A stretch of DNA of 64,000 bases, from NCBI GenBank assembly GCA_900323505.1, contig OOIN01000022.1, forward strand, positions 62,001-126,000, written 5' to 3'. Position numbers and translations under genes: made by a program. Below are positions 30,926-39,171 of this stretch, in pieces (the stretch's first letter is position 1; every line of letters begins with the position of its first letter). A model generated the notes under the pieces. That model worked only from the letters and a program-made list of their open reading frames with translations, did no database searches and was not told the origin of the DNA. The DNA is from Ustilago trichophora. Its lineage: Eukaryota; Basidiomycota; Ustilaginomycetes; Ustilaginales; Ustilaginaceae.

Positions 30926-32527
30926 TTACGGCAGGCGACGAAGGCGTTTGGCGGGGTGCAGCATGGCAGGGCATGTATTCTCAGCGTGGCCCCTGGTCTT
31001 GCAATGCGGGCATGGCCTCCAGACGCATTCCTCAGTAGTGTGATATCGGATTTTTGGTGTCGATTCCCGGCATACCACACAGCTGGGGGAGCGGTCTAAA
31101 AAGTGCAGTTGGGATTTACCGTTTGAAGTCTTCGTCCAGCCTGGGATATCTTCCGCCGTAAACTTCCCACCCTGTGGGCGCTTGTTGTAAGATGCGACAG
31201 CCATGAAGGAACTGCCGTGAGTGACGACCACACTGCCACTTACCATGGCTTCCTGGTCCAACCTCCATACACTCTCAAGCTTCAGCATGTGAGATAGAGG
31301 CTCAAATATCTGCCGGATGATCTGAAGATCCTCGCCTCCTGTAAGCACGTTGTTCACCTTGAGGACCGCCTGGCGTTTGGCCATGGGCGCGGCGCTGAAG
31401 GCAAGCTCCAGCGGGCGGAGGTTCCAGCTCAGACTAAGGTTCTGCGCCCGAAGGTAGTCCGAGTGATGTTTGAAGTAGACCTGAACGTACCTGTCTTTGC
31501 CTGTGCCGGCTGGGAATGTAATGGTGCAGTCTTGTGGGTTGAAGCCATGCGCTGCCAACACATTGAGGAACTTGGTTCTGCACTTCTGCTCGTCCCCCGC
31601 CTCAGGCGGACTGTGGAAGCGCCAGCGTCGAGCCCCGCGAATGACGCCGTTGGTCACAGATGGGTCAGGGAGTTCAGAGGGAGGAAAGGGAAGGGTACTG
31701 GTGCCGTCGGCCGGGTAGATGAGCGTGTGGCGCGTGGTGGGTGCGTCGTAGTCGTCGTGGTCATGGTCGATACCCAAGGCTTCTTCCTCTGCCTCGTCAG
31801 CAAGATCCGCAGCGTTCATGGCGGCAACCTGCTTCGCGTATAGATCCTGTTTTGCCTCAGCAATCTGGGCGAAAGCCTCTTCATCCTCCCGTAGCTGGTC
31901 TGCGGTCAAGGCGCCTTCGCCTCGAAGGTCAGAGACCTCCATCTGTGCCTGGAGAAGTCCATCTACTAGGCTTTGTGCTTGCTCCACTTCCCGTTGTAGT
32001 CGATCCGCCTCCGCCCTAGCAGCGCGCGCTCCTGGGTGATGGGAAGGAGCGGGAAAAGGGGGTGGTACCCTGTGGGTGCTCAGATCCAGAGCCACGGTAA
32101 CAGCTTGGCCAGTGGGGGTATCGTGCCGATCCTGAGGGATTTCGTAGCGATCGGTGCCAAGAGCAATACCGCCGTCTTCGCCAGGGACGTTATCGTGGGT
32201 CTCGACCCGCTCGTTTGCCTGACTGTTGATCTTGTAGTCTCGGTCGTCGTCTGTGGTACGACCATGCTCTCCCTCCATGCTGTCATCCTCTTCCCTGAGA
32301 CTTCTGTCCTCACGATCAGCTTCATTCTTCGGTCCAGGGTCGCCAGCAGCATGGCGACGAGCCTTGGATAGAGGTGCGCCGGAAGAGGTTGAGCCAGTGT
32401 CCGACGTGCCGGTGAGGTCCATATCAGCCATTTGGCCACGATGATACTCGGGGGGAACGAAACTAGACTGAGTGGACTCCGTAAAGAAGGTTTGGGGGGC
32501 GGCATCGTCAGCTTGAGGGTTAGACAT
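30926..32527 (-). CDS. Gag/ORF1-like protein with C-terminal zinc knuckles
   Basis: 533 residues. The N-terminal half is acidic and low-complexity, with a coiled-coil-like stretch at about 165-245 (ARAARAEADRLQREVEQAQ). A globular region follows at about 290-460 (RRWRFHSPPEAGDEQ, FLNVLAAHGFNPQDCTITF, DRYVQVYFKHHSDYL). Two zinc-binding clusters end the protein: a CVVC...HTTEEC group and a canonical CPHCKTRGHAENTC knuckle. This is the organisation of non-LTR ORF1 proteins. It does not obviously align with the other two zinc-knuckle ORFs, so it probably belongs to a different element family. No reverse transcriptase follows it downstream; only the unidentified ORF at 29.6-30.5 kb does. Confidence 0.65.
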   Translation of the reverse strand: MSNPQADDAAPQTFFTESTQSSFVPPEYHRGQMADMDLTGTSDTGSTSSGAPLSKARRHAAGDPGPKNEADREDRSLREEDDSMEGEHGRTTDDDRDYKINSQANERVETHDNVPGEDGGIALGTDRYEIPQDRHDTPTGQAVTVALDLSTHRVPPPFPAPSHHPGARAARAEADRLQREVEQAQSLVDGLLQAQMEVSDLRGEGALTADQLREDEEAFAQIAEAKQDLYAKQVAAMNAADLADEAEEEALGIDHDHDDYDAPTTRHTLIYPADGTSTLPFPPSELPDPSVTNGVIRGARRWRFHSPPEAGDEQKCRTKFLNVLAAHGFNPQDCTITFPAGTGKDRYVQVYFKHHSDYLRAQNLSLSWNLRPLELAFSAAPMAKRQAVLKVNNVLTGGEDLQIIRQIFEPLSHMLKLESVWRLDQEAMVSGSVVVTHGSSFMAVASYNKRPQGGKFTAEDIPGWTKTSNGKSQLHFLDRSPSCVVCRESTPKIRYHTTEECVWRPCPHCKTRGHAENTCPAMLHPAKRLRRLP

Positions 32528-32818
32528 GGGGAAGGGCCGTTCTGGGATGGGTCAGACGTAACTGGGAGTGGCGGGGATGCAGGGATAGGGGCAGAGGTAG
32601 GTGGGCATCCAGGCCGGCCTTCTGAGCGACTTATAAGATCTCGACAGAGGGTCAGAGCTACTGCTGGCTATGCACGGGTGCGCAGTTCCAAGAAAGGGAC
32701 TCGATCCCCTCTGATTGGGTACAGGTGACCGATAACACGTGCCAGACTCGTCGTTCGTGTCATTCCGTTCGTAGCGTAACACCAACCGTAGGAGGGATGG
32801 AGCAGTCTATCTAAATTT

Positions 32819-33165
32819 GGTCATATTGTGTACTGAGTCTAATTGTGTGAGAGATCGCTGCATACAGGTGAGCTCGTCCATATTGGAGGTCCTCGTACAA
32901 AGGGAACTTTCCATGTTCGGCCAAGATGTGAGGAGCACAAACCATATGCAGGATCAGAAACAAGGAGTGCATCACCAACTGTAAGAGGGATTAGGCGGAC
33001 CGTCTGAACCCGACCATAGTGTGGACTAGATCCAATTGAATGAGGAAAGCCCTCGTACATGTGAGCCCGTCGAAAAAGGAGGTCTTCGTACAAAGGGAAC
33101 TACCCATATTTGGTCAAGGTGTAGGAAGCATGAGCCGTGTGCAGGATAAGAGATGAGACGCGTCG
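32819..33165. repeat. Two tandem units of about 193 bp upstream of the 533-aa ORF
   Basis: GGTCCTCGTACAAAGGGAAC (about 32887) recurs as GGTCTTCGTACAAAGGGAAC about 193 bp later. The flanking TGTGxACT, TGTGAGCxCGTC and ATATGCAGGAT-like blocks repeat in the same order. The units are diverged (roughly three quarters identical by eye). They lie where the 5' UTR of the minus-strand element would be, resembling promoter monomers of some LINEs. Confidence 0.6.
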
Positions 33166-33800
33166 GTGTGTTACGAATTCGCCATTGGCAGGCGGCATTG
33201 TCTGACAGGCACGTACCATGTGAAGTTAAGGTTTTTCAAAACCTGGGCAGGGTAGTCGAGAGGCTCCATTGGACAAAGGGACGTGGGAAATATCAGGAAG
33301 GTGCGTCGTTTCAAAGGGTACAATCGGCAGAGAGCTGAGCGCTGGAGCTTTTTAGACTAAACATTCGAGGGACCGAGGCCTGGACTCCCCAGTATCCCGC
33401 CATTGTTCTGCTCCTCCTTTGATGATTCTCGTGGGAATAGAGGACCGCGGCCCGTGGTGCAGTTCTGGTGTCTTTCGAACCGCGGCTGCTCGTAGCCGTG
33501 CCCGGCCAACTGAGGCCAATCATCTTTTTCGCTCACTCAAAGTTTCATGTGGCCCTGTTCCGCCGCCTGGCCGTGGCAGAGAGAGCATTTCGTATTGCCG
33601 CATAGGTAAGGCTGACTAAACACAGGAGCGATGACAAGATATGGCGTCGTGTGCCTCGGCCGAAGGCCGAGCAGCACCATGGAGCGAGGTTGCTAGCCTC
33701 ACAAGTGTCGGCGAGAAAGAAAAAGGAGGGGACATAGGACCAGAGGCCCGACGCTAGTGCGCCCAAGAGTGCGAGGTGCAAAAAAATGTGTCCTCCTGAA
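33166..33800. other. Right end of the insertion, no gene recognised
   Basis: Sequence between the tandem units and the transporter N-terminal exon. It contains a CTCGGCCGAAGGCCGAG palindrome at about 33656-33672. The boundary with transporter coding sequence is about 33801, where reading-frame similarity to sugar porters stops. Confidence 0.4.
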
Positions 33801-34253
33801 GATGCTGGAGGGAGAAAGTTCAGAGAGGTAAACGGGAACTTGGGCGGAGCAGAGACCGACGCACATGCCGTTGAAGATACGGCCGACAATGAGCATGGCG
33901 ATGTTCTGTACAGCGCAAGTAAGGATCGAGCCGATGACCCAGAAGATGCATCCGAGGAAGATGGCGTAACGACGACCAAATCGATCAGAGACGATACCGG
34001 AGAAAAGAGAGGCAAGGAAGGAACCACCAGCCATCAAGGCGGTGATACCACCTTGCACATCTGCGCTGGGACCAGGATTGCAAAGTGCACCAGGGCGATC
34101 AGGGCACTCGACAGTCTGGTCGGCAGGTCCAAAGTACGTCAAATAGTTGGGAGACGCGATAATTCCAGCCATGCTTGATATGTCAAAACCAAACAACAAA
34201 CCGCCGGTACAGGCGAGTGCTGTGAGCACATAGGGATTGGTGATGCGACCCAT
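33801..34253 (-). pseudogene. Hexose transporter, N-terminal part (broken gene)
   Basis: About 151 residues from the ATG at 34253 (MGRITNPYVLTALACTGGLLFGFD), including TM1, the luminal loop (SPNYLTYFG...), TM2-TM4, the loop-2 MFS motif SDRFGRRYAIFLG, and the GRIFNGMCVGLCSAQVPVYLSELSPSS block that ends TM4. Homology stops at about 33801, just before the expected central loop. About 125 residues that should lead to WSQLTGMNVMM (14862) are not found in the window. Together with 14110-14862 this is one disrupted monosaccharide transporter gene. An upstream in-frame ATG at 34310 would add 19 residues. Confidence 0.87.
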
Positions 34254-36122
34254 GGTGTTGGAGAAGTTTCGAAGGAATATGATGGTTGGAGGAGTGGGCA
34301 ATACGAACAAGTGTGGGGCACCAGGTATTTAACTCTTTCGACAGATGAAGGCACAAATGAAGCGCAGACCTCATTAGGATGGGCACGACAGCAGACGAGC
34401 TATCCAGCGTCTGGTTCAGACCAAGAAAGGAAGGGTGAGAGTGTAACGAGATTCGGGATCGGACAGTGTGCATTTCGGCTGCGTTGAGACAGCATCTTGG
34501 CGTGACGAGGCGTCTGGTGCCCCATGGAGACTCCAGGGATGCAGCGAGCCACGAGACGCAAGGGCTCAAACTAGGGCTCTGTGCAGTGAATGGATTCGCG
34601 GGGTACGATTGGTTGGAGCGAACCATGACTCTCTGGAGTTGTCCAAGAGACAGGCAATGGAAGAGGATCACGGCGAGACATCGGCTGCATTCAAGTACCA
34701 CATGTACACCAACAGCAGCGGTGTTCCTATGGCTAGTGTTGAACATGCGGCATGGTGCCTTTGCTCGCCTAAGCCGCTTCTCCTCGACGTCGAGCCAGCC
34801 AGCAAGTCAGCAACAGTCGCTTTTGTCAGCCCAAATTGTTCCGTATTCGAGTGTAAAATCCGCCCGTGTGGTCTGGTGTGGTTGCATTGTTCGACGTTCT
34901 GCACAAAAGTCGAGTCTTTTCTTTTTTTTTCTTTTTTTTTTCCTTTTTCCTGTATTGTACTGTACAGAACTGTACTGTACACTGTTCAAGTGCAAGCTAG
35001 TGACGCAGGGTAGAAACGGTGGACCGGACAATTTCTTTTTTGCCTTCTTTTATTCCACACTCCGACTGTTCTGCAGCAGGATGTGGAAGCGAGTCAAAGG
35101 AGAAAAAGATGCGGACGTGAGTTTTCCGCAGATACACCGACGAACAGCGAGACACAACACATGGGTCGTCCAATGACAAGTCGCTTAGCCCACGGTACTC
35201 TCGCACAAAGGTTCCCTTTTTGGGACTTGACCTTCCTTCGCCCGATGTTGCCGGCGGCGTTGGCTTACTACTGTACTTGTCGAGCAATTTTGTCGCGCTT
35301 AGGAGGGATTCACCGATGTGCTGTTCGCAAGCAACAAGGAGAGTTTGTGTCGCCAAGTGCGGCCAACACCGAAGTCGAATCTCATCTTTCTTTCTTTGTT
35401 TTGTGGTGTCCGTTGAGATCACACTTAGTGTCGCTATAGAGCATAGCAAATAGAGCCACAATTTCGTCGATGTCTCCATCATCGTTTGTCACAGCGTTGA
35501 CGAAAACAATGAGTGGGCGTTGAGTGGGGTTGACTGCAGGCGAAAAAAAGTTGGGTCTGCAGCAAGAACTGGAAGTGTGGCGAGGCCAAACCATGATCAA
35601 CTTATGGACCGGTCTAACCGGCTTTTCCGCTCTCTCATTTGGTCGGTGTTGACCAAACGTATGTTTGCTAACACTTTCTCGCTCGCTCGCTCACGTTGGC
35701 CGGGGTAGGCTCTAGATGCGTGCTTGAAAAAGCTTACCCCACAGACACACTCTGTGTCACGCTGTGCATCCAAGAGACGAGCATGGCCTATTCCAAGCAT
35801 GATGAAAAGTTGACCAATGAAGACCGAATGTGAGGCAGAGATATTGAAATGACAACCGGCAACTTGGCATTTGAAATTGGCGGCACGCTTGCTCACAGAT
35901 TCAAGTGCGACAAAGACCGACGAAAGTTGTTCCTATGAACAGTGTTCATCGCACAGAGACACTGTCCCGGATCGGCCGATATTTTTGATCTTCCAAATCC
36001 GCCAGCCATACTTCTGTGTGACCCAAAGCAGCTTTGTCAAGCAAAAGGTCTGAAGGAACAGTCTCAGAGACGACGACCTAGTCGACAAGATAGCAAGTCA
36101 TAAGTGTCACGGTGGCGGTCAG
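34254..36122. other. Former transporter promoter region and unassigned DNA
   Basis: 1.9 kb with no convincing gene. A T-rich tract interrupted by single C residues lies at about 34919-34948. It is followed directly by GTACTGTACAGAACTGTACTGTAC (pentamer-type repeats, to 34983). The first few hundred bases are likely the promoter of the broken transporter. Confidence 0.4.
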
Positions 36123-36510
36123 AGAGTGGTTTTGGTCGCAGAGTATGCGTCTCACGCAAGCTGTCGGCAAGGTTGCGTGAGACGGACAAGATGGTGGTGG
36201 TTTGGAGGATGAGACAACGACTGAGCTTTGTTCGACTCAAGTACGCAAGTTGAAAAAAATTTGTACAAAATTCATGTGACATGCAGATAATGCTGAATAA
36301 GCGCGTTTCGGCCCGATTTGTGATCCGGTATACCGATATGAGTGATTATGTGAGATTTCTCTGGTGTTAGTAGTGCTCGTCACGATCAGGCACGCTCCGT
36401 CCGTCGCCGGAATGAAATGTATTTTTTGCTCGGGTTAACCTTACCCCACACTTTCTGACTTCATTTTGGCTTCTACACCTCTCATATCCCCGGCATAGGC
36501 TTTTACGACA

Positions 36511-37659
36511 ATGAACAGTCGTTTGAACACACCGTTTGAGCTCAACAGGCTCCCCTCGCCAGTCCGACAGTCCCTTATGTCGCTCTCAGAAAGCGGCGCG
36601 GTCAATAGCATGACCTTTCCAAATGATTATGACTCTGTACCATGGCCTGCAACCCCGGCACGTTCTCAGACCATGCATGTACATAGTTCACAAGCTCCTC
36701 AAGCTGCAATACAAGACACCCTTTTATCTCCTGCTCCTTCGCAACTGTCTGATTGCCCGGGCAATACACAACCTCAATGGGATCCCCGCTCCGTTGATAT
36801 TCTTCTCAAGTCTGTGCTGGCGAACAATCCCAATCTCATGCGCACAAACGCAGACAGAGGCTGGTCCTGGACAGCTATTGTTCAGGAGTTCAATCACATG
36901 TGTTCTCAAGAGGGTCTTCCGGAGCGGCGCGAGCGTGGTATCAAGCTCAAGTTCAATCGGATGGTAGAAGCACACAAGCAACGCAACAATGCCAATACAA
37001 GGGCTACTGGATCTGCAGAATGGTCATCAGAGGTCTGTGATATGCTCGATGAGTATATAGAATTGGAAACTTTCCACTTGCGCGGCCGCCGCCAGCATGC
37101 TGGGCCTACAGAAAGCGAGCAGGACAGGGAGGAGCTGGCTCACATAGCAGGCGAATCACGACAAGACCCAGCAACACAATCAATGGCCTCAATTCACGAG
37201 CGCCGAACTTCACAGTCCTTCTCACAAGCCTCGGAGTCCGATATCGGCGATGGTAGTGATGCTTGTTCAAGAAAACGACCTTGCAGCACTGCTGCAGATG
37301 CTTTTGCGGCCTTTGCTGAAGATACCATCGAATTCAGACAGTTTGAGAAGGAAATACAACTCAAGCAGCTCGGCTATCTTCAGGAGCAAGTTGACGCCAA
37401 TCACAGGGCCGCCGACGCAGCAAAGGAACAGGCGGCACTGCTTCAAACGATCGTCAATTCTCAACAACAGATGATGACAACAATCTTGGGCCTCGTGCAG
37501 GGTATCCACGGAGGAGCAAACAATACAGCACCGCCTCCGCCGCCACGTGCACAGGCGTCAGTACGCCCAACTCTGTCCACCATCAGTCAAGAAAGCACGC
37601 CACAGGCCGAGCGCTATCGTAGTGCTTCTATCTTATCGGATGTAAGTACTCCTTCTTGA
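36511..37659 (+). CDS. Harbinger-associated Myb/SANT-like DNA-binding protein
   Basis: 382 residues. A Myb/SANT-like trihelix lies at about 88-180: WDPRSVDILLKSVLANNP, then WSWTAIVQEFN and GIKLKFNRMVEAHK. The C-terminal third is Gln/Glu-rich and coiled-coil-like (QLKQLGYLQEQVDANHRAADAAKEQ). In PIF/Harbinger elements this partner protein binds subterminal DNA and brings the transposase to the nucleus. It is divergent in strand from, but adjacent to, the transposase 3' end (37749). The ORF is intact while the transposase is broken. Its first codons (ATGAACAGTCG) are still recognisable in the deletion derivative at about 56801. Confidence 0.75.
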   Translation: MNSRLNTPFELNRLPSPVRQSLMSLSESGAVNSMTFPNDYDSVPWPATPARSQTMHVHSSQAPQAAIQDTLLSPAPSQLSDCPGNTQPQWDPRSVDILLKSVLANNPNLMRTNADRGWSWTAIVQEFNHMCSQEGLPERRERGIKLKFNRMVEAHKQRNNANTRATGSAEWSSEVCDMLDEYIELETFHLRGRRQHAGPTESEQDREELAHIAGESRQDPATQSMASIHERRTSQSFSQASESDIGDGSDACSRKRPCSTAADAFAAFAEDTIEFRQFEKEIQLKQLGYLQEQVDANHRAADAAKEQAALLQTIVNSQQQMMTTILGLVQGIHGGANNTAPPPPPRAQASVRPTLSTISQESTPQAERYRSASILSDVSTPS

Positions 37660-38265
37660 CGTCAAAGTACTCGGTCTCGCTCTCAGTCTCGCACAGGCCC
37701 TTTTGGCGGGTTTCAATAGCATTTGCACTTCATGTATATACATTGCAATCATAGTACATGCTCCACTAAAGTCTCTTCTTTGTTATCTGCTGCAGCCTGT
37801 GAGTTTACCCCGCTTCCGTTGAGCTCCGGATCTGGGGAAACCCAAGTTCTCCTGATACGAGTACTGGTGAAGTACTCGTGCAACTCCGGCGGATTGCAAC
37901 CCATGTGCTTGCTTATCTGATTGCCAACGATGCAAGTCTTGGCATTGAACAGCAACACCGCTACCATCCAATCCTGTCCAACTGGACTTGCGCCGGTCTT
38001 CTGCTGTCTCTTGACGCTGAAACGCAGCCATTGCGCCGGTATCATTCCAATTGCCCATTCCACTTGAACTCTATACTTGCTCATGATGTAATTGAAGTCT
38101 GCTTGATACGAAGATATGATGTTCCCGCGGAATTTGGTGAGAATGGCCTGTGAAACACCATATGCTTGATCGCCAAACAAATACAGTTGCTCGCCGTCCT
38201 CGTTCTTGGCATGTCGTTCAGCCCACTGCACAAGCTTTGTCTCGGCGACTATCCATGCATCATGA

Positions 38266-38449
38266 CGGTGACAAGGACAGAGTTATTCGAGAAACGCAGT
38301 GAGGGATTGATTGCGGTGCTGAAAGAGATGATCGTTACAAAGGAAGGAGATAGCTCGACTCAGCCACAGCTAAGTCGAACTTCTCGTGCGAAATGAAGTG
38401 TGAAGTAAAATACAAAGGCGAAATTACAAAGAGGCATCACCGGTGACAA
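38266..38449. repeat. Small insertion in the Harbinger transposase bounded by 9-bp direct repeats
   Basis: On the minus strand TTGTCACCG occurs at both ends (38449-38441 and 38274-38266). Removing the whole 184-bp block joins GGTCGCCG to TCATGATGC, giving GRRHDAW, the expected family motif. There is no AG acceptor, so it is not a standard intron. A CCG triplet flanks both sides and might be the target duplication. Confidence 0.5.
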
Positions 38450-38576
38450 CGGCGACCAACAAACGGAACGGAACAGAACACCATACCATCTGGGAGTGCA
38501 ATGAATTGATATTTGAGAGCATGTAATCGTTTGTGACCATTATATACAAGCTCTTCCTGAACCATCGGCCTTGCAA

Positions 38577-38688
38577 TCAATGCTAAGTACGGCCGAGTTT
38601 TCCACGCCATCATGGAGAAAGAGAATGATCGATTACTATAAGGTTGCCTAACTACTGAGGAGTCGCTTGCGAGCTCCCAGCCGTGGCC
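38577..38688 (-). repeat. DIRS split direct repeat B2 (terminal)
   Basis: Terminal copy of B. Outside it come TTGCA (38572-38576) and then GGCC (38568-38571). GGCC also occurs just outside the opposite end (45085-45088). Confidence 0.88.
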
Positions 38689-38797
38689 GTAAGGGACACG
38701 GGTGGTCGAACGTCGCATGAAAGCAGGGCAGAGTGTGCGTGAGATCAAATAACAATAAAAGAGAAAGTGGAAAACGAGAAAGGGACGGGCGGGCGGG

Positions 38798-39060
38798 TGT
38801 GAGAGAAAAAACACTGCCTTGCGAGGCCAGTGTTATGATGATGATGATGGAGAGGAGAGAGAAGAGAAACAAGAGAGAGAGAGAGACGAGTGCGCGCACT
38901 CGACTGAGCGCGTGTACACGAGCTTTGCCGAAAGCCGGTGTTTTCGCACTCGACTGAGCGCGTGTGCACGTGCTTTGCCGAAAGCCGGAATATTCTGTGT
39001 GGCTGAGACACTCGGCCGACACGACGCATTGAAACAAGCGAATTACATTCGCTACTCCAT
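38798..39060 (-). repeat. DIRS split direct repeat A2
   Basis: Second copy of A1, abutting B1 without a gap (CTACTCCAT/CAATGCTAAG at 39060/39061). This internal junction is the presumed circle-junction template. Confidence 0.92.
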
Positions 39061-39171
39061 CAATGCTAAGTACGGCCAAGTTTTCCACGCCATCATGGAG
39101 AAAGAGAATGATCGATTACTATAAGGTTGCCTAACTACTGAGGAGTCGCTTGCGAGCTCCCAGCCGTGGCC
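39061..39171 (-). repeat. DIRS split direct repeat B1
   Basis: About 111 bp, repeated at 38578-38688 with one visible G/A difference (GGCCAAG versus GGCCGAG). It includes the stop codon of the overlong RT frame. Confidence 0.9.

Noticed and set aside
32690..32712. tRNA B-box-like GGGACTCGATCCCC
   Set aside because: It does not fit the GGTTCGANTCC consensus and has no matching A box or acceptor stem.
14110..34253. Two independent hexose transporter genes
   Set aside because: The halves are on the same strand, do not overlap in the family alignment, and neither has a full set of membrane segments.
34183..35176. ORFs of 180-240 codons upstream of the broken transporter
   Set aside because: They run through T-rich simple repeats and have no protein-like features.
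38266..38449. Spliceosomal intron in the Harbinger transposase
   Set aside because: No GT-AG pair fits at any of the positions allowed by the 9-bp repeat.
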